Source: Heligmosomoides polygyrus polygyrus (Eukaryota > Nematoda > Chromadorea > Rhabditida > Heligmosomidae). From it: a DNA stretch of 64,000 nt. Positions 54,740 to 64,000 of this stretch are shown here, one piece after another (the stretch's first letter is position 1; every line of letters starts with the position of its first letter). Position numbers and translations under genes: made by a program. The DNA lies in NCBI GenBank assembly GCA_947396885.1, contig OX377206.1:51939631-52003630 (forward strand). Direction: 5' to 3'. The notes below the pieces were generated by a model. It ran no database searches. It was given only the letters and a program-made list of their open reading frames with translations, and was not told the origin of the DNA.

Positions 54740-55990
54740 GCTCTTTGGCTTTATGTAATCTAGAGTCTTCTTGTCGCAGAGCGCCCCAGTGTTTCATAGT
54801 TGTTGTTTCATAGTCCTATCATATCCTATAATTCTTCACGGCTGTTGCAGGCCAGTATTTTTCTTAAGGAAAATGAAAACAATATTAAAAGGGTGCAACG
54901 AGGGCCATACTTACAGCCAGTTGATGAGGAGACTGCCAAATTACTAGGTATTTGCAAGAAATGCGAAAATAAAAGAAGGTCTATCTTAGCGGAGGTGAGG
55001 TGCAACTCTAAAAAAGGAAGTCGGTGATAGGCAGGGTGGTGTCCATCGAATGGGAAGTTGCAAACACTGTTACACTCACAGGCTTGTTCGCTGTGTTGTC
55101 TTTATACAATAGTCTACTTTCAATGTTGTCGCCGTTGTTGAACAGACACTATAAAGTGTTCCCTCCTCCAGTAACATAAATCCAAAAACCTAATATCACG
55201 GGTCGTAAGGTGTCAATGATTAATTACAGTATTGTTGCAGCTATTCCCACTTCGCGTGGTAAAAAAATCCATACTAGCTGACTCATACATACGAATGCAA
55301 TCGAATTTTCATACGCTGTCGGACCTAGTCGCAGAGGATACCCATCCGGCTTTCGAGTAACGCATACGTAAAACATAGATACAATATGGGGGGGGGGCAG
55401 TCGTTCGCTGCACCGTGCTGCCCGCCGCTCATTTCCCGCCCTGCCCTCGCCACCCTATTTGGACAAGTTGCTGCGCGCCAAACCGTCGTTAGTTGGCGTG
55501 ACGTCGTTCAAATACCTAACAGCCGTTAGGAGACGATTGGGAAGAGCATTTTGGGGAACTCTGAAGTCATTTTCCACTCGGTTCGGTTATAGAGGCAGTT
55601 GAGGAAAGGAGTACGTCGCCATTCTCTCTAGGTTCTTTCAATTTTCACCACAATCTTTTAAATTTCCGCCTCAAGGTCAGGAGTTCTACATTGAAGGCTT
55701 AACCGTAATGTGCGCAAAACCGGCTCACCGCCCTCTCTTTCCAAGGATCAGGCAATTTTTCTCGTGTTAAAGAACTTTCTAGCGGATGGTTGCGTTGTTG
55801 TCATGACATATCTCGCTAAGATGTTGCTGTACCACCAAATCCTCCAGATGTGGTGAACAAGATTCTGACTTTTGCGCTCCTCGTCCCGCCCCTTTCTGAG
55901 GGCGGTGTATCCAACGACTCTCCACCAGTAGTGAGCAACGGATCAACCATAATCGCTACAAAGTGTGATAGGAGCTCGAGTTTTTGACTC
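54740..55990. other. intron DNA, no exon recognised
   Basis: A G tract at about 55388-55396 and short frames only; nothing supported. Confidence 0.35.
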
Positions 55991-55994
55991 GCAT

Positions 55995-56106
55995 CTAAAG
56001 GCCCCCACACACTTCTACGGCAACGCCGCTAGCCGCTATGGTTAAGGATAGAGCAGGGACGCCGCCGGCCGCGAGCTCTGCCGCAGAAGTGTGTGGCGGC
56101 CTCAAA
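55995..56106. mobile_element. GC-rich inverted-repeat MITE, copy 3 (shortened)
   Basis: TAAAGGCCCCCACACACTTC at the left and GAAGTGTGTGGCGGCCTCAA at the right, with the family core GCCGCTATGGTTAAGGATAG. It lacks about 35 bp of the middle present in the other two copies. Confidence 0.85.
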
Positions 56107-56109
56107 CGG

Positions 56110-58220
56110 CTTTGCACACTCCTGCTGCTTGACGCAGGACGCAATGATGAAAGATAGGGCAGAGACGCAGAGTGCGTGTCTTTGCTTCAGGGGTGGCTGA
56201 CGGGCAACTCGGCCCCGCTCGTCCCCGCTACTGCTGAGTCACGTCGATTTGCAGCGTGTCTGCCACCTCTCGCTGCCTCTCCGCTATTTCGCGCGCATCT
56301 GCCGTCTCGCATGGGAACACACTATTTCTTGAGCGACTTGCACGACCGGCGTCTCATCACAGCGTGATGTATTTCCACACCAATCGTACTGTTGGTAGTA
56401 TTACTGAGGAAATACACTGAGCCGGCCACAACGGTAACTGAGTTTCTGCAGGATGTTTAGCAACATGTCTGAGACTTGTCTTTTGTTTGAGATAGATATT
56501 TTAGAGCACTCTCTGTCAAAGCGTTTGAAGTACAAATGGCAACATACGAATAAAAACAACTGCATCGTGTGAAGCATGAGATTACATTTGTGAGCAAGCA
56601 TGTACCTGAATACAAAGGCAAGTGTGCTAACAGTTCCTTCACAGAATGGGCAGGATAACATGCATAGGGCTCTTCATAGGAGAATGAGGGGACGGGGACA
56701 CATTGAGAGCTAACTAGTGGGCAAGGTTGCTGGCTAAGGTATCATGGTGATCCTTACACTCTCTTGTGGTAGGTGGACGACCATCCGCCTAGAGGAACTG
56801 TCTGAAGCGCCTCGTCTCATCGTGTATTTCATTTTGCCTGCAGGCTTCGCGACTTCGCATATATCTTGTCGCCATTTCTCCATTTGCTATAGGCAGGATC
56901 TGCGATCTGGCCATAGTCAACTGTGAGGCCAAAAACTGGCAGGGGTGCGAATAGGAAGCGCCCTTCGATGTTTACTGTGAAACCGGTCAACGAAGTTCGC
57001 AGGCTACCGAAGAGTTAGCTGTTCCATCATTGCCATCCGCTCTGTGGCTGTGAAAGTATCGCCTGAAGCCACAAATATCGTTCTCTAAACAATATTTGTT
57101 CTCATGTGTCCCCTTACCGAAGCGTGGCTGGCCATATCAGCTACTAAGCCTTAGATAACGCTGGATGGAGTTCCCGTATAGGGTTGTGCCCTAAGTTCGT
57201 TGCACCTCTCGATCACCCTACGGCGCATAATAGAACGAGGGGCGCTTCTTGCCTCATAGAAGTGGGGGCGAACCGGATTTGCAGGATCCGTTATGAAGTG
57301 TCCACCTCTGACTTTGCAGGAAGGCACAGGCTTATTGTACACCTCGCGCTCTCGATCCTTAAGCGATCGGTATCAACAGCACATAAAGGTGCTGGTCTCT
57401 CCGTCTGATAGTGTCTTCCTATACGCCCACTCATACACAGCTGACGATCTCGAGGTAGGATATATATCGCCATATTTCCACCCCTTTGCTGTGAGGGAGC
57501 AAATATCACTCGAACCGGTTCAAACGACGCCATTTCCCAACAACGGTACTTCCAAATTCCGCCACATCTTCTTTCATTTTGATCTCGTGTGAAGTCTCTC
57601 CATCGTGGGAAAGCAATCGCATGAATTGCACGTGCGGCTGGAGATGTAGGGTCGGCGGAGGCGCCGGCACTCTTCCGTCTGGGATCTGCCCCGCCGCGAT
57701 GACTCAGCATGCTCGGGGCCGAGCTGCCCCGTAATCTTCAGGGGTGACGGCGCGCTGATGGCACACTTCACTTCACATCTGGCGCCCGGCGTCGCTCCGC
57801 CCCGTTTTTGACTCGCAAAAACCGATGCCGAGTGTGCCCGACCCTTAAAGCGACAGAAGTAGCGACGAGTTTTCCGAGGCAGAGTTGGACGAGCTTTCGC
57901 ACCGTGTGCAGGTGGTCGTCGCGGGACCCAGGAAGTGCTCCAATCAATCATCGAGAGCTAGACGAATGCCTACCGCAAGGGGACTATTCGGCACCGCCGA
58001 CTGCGAATAGGTCGCGGTGCCCCAGAACCTCTCCGACCTGAGCTGTTCCGTGACTCAATCAAAGGTGGGCATATACGTCCCTTTCAGGTAGTAGCGGCAG
58101 AATGTGGAGCCCCGATAGATAGGGTTATTAATAGAAATAGCCGCAAAGAGTACTAGGAAATGATCTCTGAAGCTGAAAACCAAGAACTTGCAGACTTCTA
58201 CCTTCGATTTCCGCTGTGCT
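56110..58220. other. intron DNA with a GC-rich block at about 57.6-58.0 kb
   Basis: Long minus-strand frames (57291-57710, 57574-57951) overlap in different registers. One contains FCRFKGRAHSASVFASQKRG and a few Cys residues, none in a motif I know. They could be chance frames in GC-rich DNA or part of an old transposon. Confidence 0.25.
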
Positions 58221-58428
58221 TGCTACTGACAAGTGAAGGGTCTGAAGCGTATGTCTGAACGGGGAGAGCGAGTCATATAGGAAGAATCCCCACCCCTCAA
58301 TTAGTATAGAAATGTGTTTCTTTTTAGTCAAGCCGTCAATCATGAGTAGGGGGGTCCTTGAGGTTACAATGAAAACGACGCCTCGCGAGTTCGGGGGTCT
58401 TGTACGCCCGCGATGCCTCGACGGGTAA

Positions 58429-58498
58429 CGCTCGAAGCGCAGTGGATAGTGGCGTTGCTTTATGCGAGGGATTTTGTGGGTTCGATTCCACTGCACTG
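58429..58498 (+). other. tRNA-like sequence, left arm of copy C (intact A and B boxes)
   Basis: GAAGCGCAGTGGATAGTGG is a good A box/D arm. GTGGGTTCGATTCCACTG is a perfect T arm with B box GGTTCGATTCC. The spacing of about 45 bases fits a tRNA. The acceptor stem cannot be closed and the anticodon arm is weak, so a tRNA product is unlikely. The block could still recruit polymerase III. Confidence 0.65.
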
Positions 58499-58799
58499 CT
58501 GTATTTTTGCATTTCACTTGATTGGTTAAGATTTGAAAATTTCGGACCTTTATACACTTTTCAGAGGGGTTTTTGTGCATTTTTCAAGCTGTATGTTGTG
58601 GAGAGTAAAGCTCTTGCGACTGCGAAGACCGGGATGTGATGTCACAGGTGGTTAAAATGTGAAACAAGGTCTGTGGATTACGCAAATTGACCCAATTGGC
58701 CATCGATACACTCTTTCCCTAATCTTTGCCTGTCACCTGCAATTCAGAGGTCTGCTGGAGGTTTTCTAAAACCTAACACCAACAATATCGTCGATGCTC

Positions 58800-58935
58800 G
58801 AGTAGTGATCGACCCGAACATTGTTTTGGAAGAAAGGGTACGTCTTCAGTTGGATTTCTTCTATGGAGCCGAAGTCATGGGTCGATGTATGGAAGCAAAC
58901 TGTGAGAAGCCTGTAGCCTTTACATGGTCAGTGCT
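58800..58935 (+). pseudogene. deleted coding piece of the tRNA-armed element, copy C
   Basis: After the common leader (ending CCTAACACCAACA) the frame reads VVIDPNIVLEERVRLQLDFF, then YGAEVMGRCMEANCEKPVAF. Compared with copies A and B, the acidic N-terminal half is missing: the sequence jumps from RVVI to LEERV. The Cys/His end is shifted out of frame after PVAF. Confidence 0.65.
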
Positions 58936-59189
58936 GCGTATTGTGGTCAGTGCTTCTGTTTCATGCATTTTGTGCCTGTGTATCACTGGTGTTGAACGAT
59001 TACACATCAGTGTTAAACATCTTCCTCATTGCGTCTTGGTTAAAAAACCGGTCAGTTATAAACAAGTCGCAAGAACTTTGCTCTCCACAGCATACAGCTT
59101 GAAAATGCGAGGAAAACGTTTGAAAACGGTATAGACGTCAAAATTCCTCAAATGTCAACCAATCAGTTGAAATGCAAAAGTGCAGCAGC

Positions 59190-59253
59190 GCCGAAGAATC
59201 GAACCCCCGACCTCCCTCGCTGAACCAACGTCATTATCCACTGCGCTCCGGGC
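59190..59253 (-). other. tRNA-like sequence, right arm of copy C
   Basis: The minus strand reads GGCCCGGAGCGCAGTGGATA and GGGGGTTCGATTCTTCGG, with a perfect B box GGTTCGATTC. It is the mirror of 58429-58498. Confidence 0.65.
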
Positions 59254-59455
59254 CACTTACCGGCGGACCCAACGCGGGCGTACAAGACTCCCGAACTCGT
59301 GAAAGGCAGATTCCATTGTGACTTCAAGCACCCCTACTCCTTGGATTTAACGACTTGTCAAAAAATAAGCACATTTTTATACTAATTGGGATTGTTCCTA
59401 TACGACTCGCTCTCCCTGTTCAGACATACGCTTCAGACCCTTCCCTTGTGAGAGT

Positions 59456-60545
59456 ATTATAGGTGTACAGAAACATTTTTGGGAGTGAACGTGGTGAATT
59501 GTTCACTGGATGTAAATACAATACAATGCTTACACACATATAAGACATCTTGGCGAGGTAACTCCAAATGATTTTATTATGATTCTTAGGCTCCATCAAG
59601 GGAAATATAGGGTTTTAAGTACGATTAAAGGCGGGACGACACTTCTGCTGAAGTTCGTTTTGGACCTGCAGGCGGAAACGGAAAAGGGCATTCTTCATCA
59701 GTAAACGATTAGGGCACTTCTTGATTCGAATTCGATGAAGAGTCTGTTACTGTGCTCCTTGCAGTTAAGTTTGGAACTAAGTTATGGGGGCAGCTTGCTG
59801 CTTTAAAATAGTTCGTTCGGGCGCAGCCCGTAACCGATGCTGGCATAACATATCATGTCAGCCATAGACACTTCTCTAGTTTAAGCGAAAAGAGAAGCGC
59901 CACCCATCCCAACGCTGCAAGCATTTGAAGAGTCGAACTTGCGGCCATCTTGACTGTACCTTAGATACATGGCTGTTTTTTGATATCTCCACCTCCATGC
60001 TCGTATTGTAGTTACCGCCCATTCCTAGCATTCGTCTCCTTTTCCAAAGCAACTTTCCTTCTGAATACAAGAGCCTACCCGTAAGAATTGTGCGCTCCAT
60101 AGCAGGGAGGCCGACTTCGGTATAGGGCGCTCCGAGGACGCAGTGCGGAAGCCGGTGATATCAAATAATGCACATCAACGAAATGAATGTTGGTAAGCGT
60201 TTATCTAATTCTGTTTGATTGATTGGAGCACTTGTTAGGTTCCACGACGACCGCCTACATATGGTGTGAAAACTCGTCCAACTCCGCCCCGGAAAAGTCG
60301 TTATTTGTGCCACAAAACCGCGCCCCAATCGAACACCGAATTATGGTGTCAAAGTCAGGAGCCAATTTTTATAGTACAGTAATACGGAGTCCAGATTGCA
60401 CTCCTAATTCATGAAGTGATCAATGAAAGAAAACGCTGGAACAGGATGAGTCTTGTCAGTGAGAAACCTTGTCCATTGAGCTTCTCCTCATGCAAACATG
60501 CTGGCGAACATGTCTTTATTATTTTGTACATTTAGTTTCCTTTTA
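59456..60545. other. intron DNA, no exon recognised
   Basis: No coding or repeat feature that I can support up to the acceptor of the next PDZ exon. Confidence 0.4.
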
Positions 60546-60551
60546 TTACAG

Positions 60552-60609
60552 GTCAATGGCATGCCAGTGACAAGCAGCAACCACCTGGATGTTGTACGCA
60601 TGATTTCAG
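60552..60609 (+). CDS. rhgf-1: PDZ-RhoGEF, exon with the end of the PDZ domain
   Basis: Acceptor TTTTATTACAG, exon of 58 bp, donor GTAAAC (phase 1). It encodes VNGMPVTSSNHLDVVRMIS. This is the strand and helix aB that follow GDRILK in PDZ domains; the His at the start of aB fits class I PDZ binding. It continues the exon at 45330-45499 in frame. The next exon, expected to finish the last strand, is not visible in the remaining 3.4 kb. Confidence 0.82.
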
Positions 60610-60614
60610 GTAAA

Positions 60615-61200
60615 CGTTCAAGATTTACCAAGATATGTCACATTTGTAAGCCGTAGCCGCCAGGCGTTGTGCATTCAGCGGACAGTAACAGCAGCTTTGT
60701 TTGCTCTCTGGTATAGATTAGATCCGGCAATGATGTCCATTTGAGACAGTAGTGGTCGAGTAAATACGATAGAAGGGATTTTTTGCGTCAACTCAAGACT
60801 CACACTTCTGAGTGGAGAAATGTGTGTTATTAATTCGCAGCAGCCACGAGGCGAATAGCTTTCCTAGATGTTTGTTGGTAGTAGTTTAAACAATACTTAA
60901 GATATGAATACTCTCTCAAGTCTACTGTTTGGCGGAATATGACCCCAAAGTGATCCGTCTAGTGCTGGATGGAATGGTTTATTCTAGCGCTGAGGCCAAA
61001 ACTAGGTTTGAAATCATTAAATGCAATATGAAATGTTTGCGACAAGGCATGTTACGTACGTTGCTTCGTGCTTGTAAAGTGAGCCGATTCCGCATAGACT
61101 TCGGCAAGGACTGTTGTGCGTGCCTTGTTCTGTTTTCGTGTTCCGAGTTCCCCATTCCCGGCTGTTTCTAGCCCTTTTGTCCAGGTCCGTGTTCCGCTAG
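60615..61200. other. intron DNA, no exon recognised
   Basis: An 80-residue frame at 60929-61171 (MAEYDPKVIRLVLDGMVYSS) has no recognisable domain and no splice-site support. Confidence 0.35.
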
Positions 61201-61204
61201 TTCT

Positions 61205-62480
61205 GGACTTTGGATGCGTAAACGGAGATGGTCACTATCAACACTTCCACACTTTTGTACTGAACGTCAATCACCTCATCAATTAAAAGAACTGTCCTCC
61301 ACATATTTGTATCTGGTGAGTTTGAAGGCCAGTCCTCGTGCGCAATGAAATCCGGGAGCTCACGTTTGCACCGCTGTTCTGTTGTGTGTGTCCTCGCCTT
61401 GTGTACGGGCGCAGAGTCCTGCTGGAAGCACCATCTGTCATCTTAGAAGTGTGCGTCGGCTCAGGACTACGATATGTCCTCCAAAATCATTATCTGGTAC
61501 TTGCCCTTGTTAATTTTGAAAAAGGATTCCACAAAAGCCATTGGGGACTTGACGTTTGTTGTAATCGCATCCGAAATAAAAAATAATATAAAAAATGCGG
61601 AAAAAATGCGCGCTATCCCACGCGGCAGACACCTGAAAATCGCGAAGAATCGGCATACACCTGGAAATCGAGGTGTTATGAAGTTTTCGAAATCTTACAA
61701 GTGCAGGCAAGCAGGAAACCGGCGCATTAGTCAATGGTGAAACTTTTTTTTAAATTTTTAGTTTTGAAAGCGATTTTTTCGCTGTTGATTCCGCTAAATC
61801 TAGATCTATATTCAAGCTAAAGCCTTGGTAGTAAGTTAGGAATTTAATGACTATTCAACCGATGCAAGCTTTTTGTTGGAATGCCATGCATAGGCTTGAG
61901 TAAAGTTTTTGAATTTGCAGTTTTTTTCGACTTTCCTGAAACGTGTAAAGTTTGGTTTTGACGATGTTTTGCTGTCAGGAAGCCGTGACAAGAGAAATAG
62001 TTTGGTAAGAAAACTGTTCAGATTAAGCTGAAAACTGAAACTAACACGACAGTTAAATAAATATTGAACCACATCTGATTAAACTTGGCAGAAAAGCCTC
62101 TGGAAATTTAGTTGTACTGCACTACAGTCCAGGTGACTCTTACAATTTACGGTTTACGATTTACGATTTACGACAGTTTTTCGTAATTACGATTTACGAT
62201 TTACGACGGTTTATTCGTAATTACGATTTACGATTTACGAAACTTCAAATTTCATTTACGTACACCCCTGATATGGGTCCATCTTGAGCTTTTTTCTGAC
62301 TGTGGTTCTAGTACTGGTAGCAGAAATATTGAGTTTTTTAACCATTTCCTGAGTGACAGTGGTAGATTTCATACCAAAAACCAACGCTGCGGCTGGATAG
62401 GTGCAAGTTGATAATAGCCAGTCGTATCGGATTTGTTTTTGCCATTAGCTCTGTAAGCATTCATGAGCTCAGACTTAGAA
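61205..62480 (-). pseudogene. Tc1-like transposase relic, interrupted
   Basis: Minus-strand pieces: an HTH block at 62480-62280 (MKSTTVTQEMVKKLNIS, then STRTTVRKKLKMDPY) and a DDE block at 61500-61300 (ILEDIS, then WCFQQDSAPVHKAR, FPDFIAHEDWPSNSPD). The QQDSAP and W-P-SPD boxes are Tc1-family hallmarks. The middle is replaced by unrelated DNA (about 61590-62270). That includes a short TTTACGA-repeat element ending CACCCCTG exactly at the break (62269). Stops abound, and the element is dead. Confidence 0.75.
62136..62269. mobile_element. short hAT-like element with TTTACGA subterminal repeats
   Basis: The interior is an array of TTACGATTTACGA words in both orientations. The right end TACACCCCTG is the hAT-type CAGGGGTG terminus. 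The left end is unclear: CAGGTGACTCTTACAATTTA fits only in part. No 8-bp duplication was found. The architecture resembles the TTTAACG-bearing element at 42809-45206. Confidence 0.55.
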
Positions 62481-62484
62481 TGCA

Positions 62485-62965
62485 CTTGGGTACAATATAA
62501 GTACATAATATTTTCCAAAATGAAGTTCAAAATCCAGTTCTGCCGATAGTTTCGACTGCGCCGTACACTGCGTGGGTATTTATACGTACCCTACATATAC
62601 TATGTTGTCCCATAAGTCCCCGCCGTCTTCCCGCCGTTTTTTTCAACGATTCATTGCGGATTCCGCCGGCGGTCTCCTGCATAGCGCTGTACAGCATTCG
62701 AAAGAAAATGATATGCTCTATCAGAACATGTATTGCATTTCTTTTTTCATCCTGAATTTTGTCAATTTTTAGGTCGTTAAAGTGAAAAGTAAAAAAGTGA
62801 AAAAGTAGTCATCAAATTGGGAGTCCGACTTTTCCCTCCGAACTTTTACCTAAACTCCTGCTCTGTGGTTGGACTTTTTTCATTGGTGTTATATGTCGTT
62901 CGGAAGAAGATGTCTTGCTCTATAAGAGTTCGTGTCTCGTTTATTGGTTCATGCTGATTTCTGTC
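62485..62965. other. no gene recognised; possible lone mariner terminus
   Basis: TATGTTGTCCCATAAGTCCC at about 62600 resembles a mariner terminal repeat, but neither a transposase nor a second end is visible. Confidence 0.35.
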
Positions 62966-62967
62966 GA

Positions 62968-64000
62968 TTACCAACAAAATTCCAAAAAGAGAAAAATCAT
63001 CTTCACCAACAACTCCTCGTTCAGTCTGTCTTGCTCAGTTTTATATGACGAGTGAGTGGTGCCACAGCCACCTACGAAGCCGCACTGATTGCTGGAAAGC
63101 TGAACGATGTCACGAATTCGCCCGTCGACAATTCGCTCAAAGATCTTCACGCTGTGCGAAAGCAAACAAATTGGACGGTAGCTGGAGCAGTCTGCGGGAC
63201 TGCCCTTCTTCTTCCAAATCGGTATCGTCTTGCTTTGGCGCCAACACTCAGGCACCTTCTCCGCTACAACTTGATTAAAGAAGTTTGTCAACCACTCAGC
63301 AGGGTACCAAAACTTCGACTTCCACAGTTCTGCTGCGACGTCGTCGGGCCCAGTCGCTTTGCCTGGCCTCACCTTCTTCACAGCCTCACCTCCACGGTGA
63401 TCTTCTGGACAGGGTCGTGGGTTGGAGCCGTTGAGGAGATCGCTGGATGAGGAAATTCTACTGTAGAGATTTCCTCAAAGTAATCGCGCCATCGCTTCAA
63501 TGCCTTCTTGCGGTCCATGAGAAGGTGGCCGTCCTCATCATTGATGCCGAAAAACTTCTCAATGTCCTCGGTCTGCCGGTGGCGATTTGTGGCAAGTCGG
63601 TACAGATACCGCTCACTATCACGTCACCCGAGCTTCTCGTCGACATCTCCATAATGAGTGGCTTTGCAACAGCCACGGCCTTCTTTGCTGCTTTCTTCGC
63701 TTCTTGGTACTTCCGCCAATTATCGGCTGTCTTTTCGCCGAGAAACACGTGGTAGAACGCCTTCTTCTCTCGAAGTTTGGCTTTCACGTTATTTGTCCAC
63801 AACCATGCCTGCTTTGACGTTCCGCCGCCCAGGCATCGTAATGCCAAGTTCCGACTGTGCAGTTTGACGTATCGCATCGGCCGCCTTCTTTCAAGTTTCG
63901 TCGACAGTCGTGACTGTCGGTAACCGTACGCGCGAAATCACAGCCGCGTCCTTCTCTCTCATTCGCCACGCTTGATTCTTGCAGCACCGCATCGCTCAAC
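62968..64000 (-). pseudogene. RTE-type retrotransposon, linker and RT start, runs off the window
   Basis: From the window end leftward the minus strand reads the post-endonuclease linker (VANEREGRGCDFARTVTDSH), then EKKAFYHVFLGEKTADNWRK and YQEAKKAAKKAVAVAK. The RT start follows (VRPGKATGPDDVAAELWKSK, EWLTNFFNQVVAEKVPECWR, PIWKKKGSPADCSSYRPICL, VKIFERIVDGRIRDIVQLSS). It then ends abruptly at about 62968, before the LDLEKAFD box. It is the least decayed copy of this segment in the window, with frameshifts near 63390 and 63660. Confidence 0.88.

Larger units (their letters stand above)
58225..59455 (+). mobile_element. tRNA-armed inverted-repeat element, copy C (complete, best arms)
   Basis: Left ACAAGTGAAGGGTCTGAAGC near 58229 and right, reverse complemented, ACAAGGGAAGGGTCTGAAGC near 59453. 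The arms (about 58229-58601 and 59084-59453) match throughout, with shared landmarks CTTGTACGCCCGCGATGCC, GCATTTCACTTGATTGG and a TTTTTCAAGCTGTATGTTGT-type inner end. Each arm carries one tRNA-like block pointing inward. The interior keeps a shortened coding piece at about 58800-58930. No target duplication was clear. Confidence 0.88.
45500..60551 (+). other. 15-kb transposon-filled intron within the PDZ domain of the RhoGEF gene
   Basis: The donor AAAGTGAGC at 45500 and acceptor TTTTATTACAG at 60541-60551 bound the intron. Both exons read in phase 0 across the junction, LK to VNG, exactly as in PDZ domains. It contains the foldback element with mariner, an RTE fragment, MITEs, the 42-bp minisatellite and the tRNA-armed copy C. 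I see no other exon of the gene in it. Confidence 0.75.

Noticed and set aside
57291..57951. Two overlapping minus-strand frames as a novel protein
   Set aside because: GC-rich stretch with open frames in several registers and no conserved motif.
58429..58498. Functional tRNA-Arg gene
   Set aside because: A and B boxes are good, but no acceptor stem can be paired and the sequence sits inside a repeated arm, so it is a tRNA-derived relic.
60929..61171. 80-residue frame as the next exon of the RhoGEF gene
   Set aside because: It does not encode the end of a PDZ domain, lacks a good acceptor in the required phase, and has no recognisable homology.

Overview
The window looks like repeat-dense eukaryotic nuclear DNA from a parasitic nematode, probably a strongylid or hookworm-like species. 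That is inferred from exons separated by huge introns, TTNCAG-type splice acceptors, many RTE and CR1 retrotransposons, mariner and hAT DNA elements, a Penelope-like element with a GIY-YIG nuclease, and a tRNA-derived SINE with a TTATCC-type tail. I see no prokaryotic gene organisation, rRNA gene or CRISPR array. Two runs of exactly 200 N (26291-26490 and 48976-49175) are assembly gaps.

The only host gene I can support is a plus-strand PDZ-RhoGEF (rhgf-1/ARHGEF11/12 type). One PDZ exon lies at 45330-45499 and the next at 60552-60609. The 15-kb intron between them holds a large foldback element, a mariner, RTE pieces, MITEs and a tRNA-armed element.

Layout: 1-1.08 kb is the right part of a tRNA-armed inverted-repeat element (copy A). 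1.5-2.2 kb has a 42-bp minisatellite and a mariner relic. 3.6-5.2 kb has an (AC)n tract and an RTE-like reverse transcriptase on the minus strand. 6.2 kb has a MITE and 7.45-7.9 kb a solo LTR with a 4-bp target duplication. 8.2-16.1 kb holds RTE elements on both strands, one carrying two hairpin insertions. 16.7-22.4 kb has a two-part minisatellite, a mariner relic, an endonuclease fragment, a CR1-like RT split by a complete mariner, and a fragment of the foldback family. 23.7-24.8 kb has a mariner relic and a TTAA-flanked MITE. 25.1-28.4 kb has two near-identical Penelope copies in opposite orientation around a gap and a CR1 ORF1. 32.5-35.5 kb has mariner and Penelope relics. 35.5-37.1 kb is copy B of the tRNA-armed element. 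37.8-38.6 kb repeats the two-part minisatellite. 39.6-40.2 kb is a CR1 3' end. 41.0-42.0 kb is a divergent copy D. 42.8-45.2 kb is a hAT-like element with a perfect 8-bp target duplication and nested passengers. 45.9-52.8 kb is a foldback element with about 2-kb arms, carrying a nearly intact mariner in one arm. 58.2-59.5 kb is copy C. 61-62.5 kb is a Tc1-like relic and 63-64 kb an RTE relic running off the window.

The most unusual structure is the tRNA-armed element. Its inverted arms each contain a tRNA-Arg-like, inward-facing polymerase III promoter sequence, and they enclose and partly overlap a short gene for an acidic, Cys/His-containing protein. Four copies occur here in different states of decay. 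The large foldback element, with one empty and one mariner-filled arm, is the second notable structure. Most coding relics are frameshifted and I describe them as pseudogenes.
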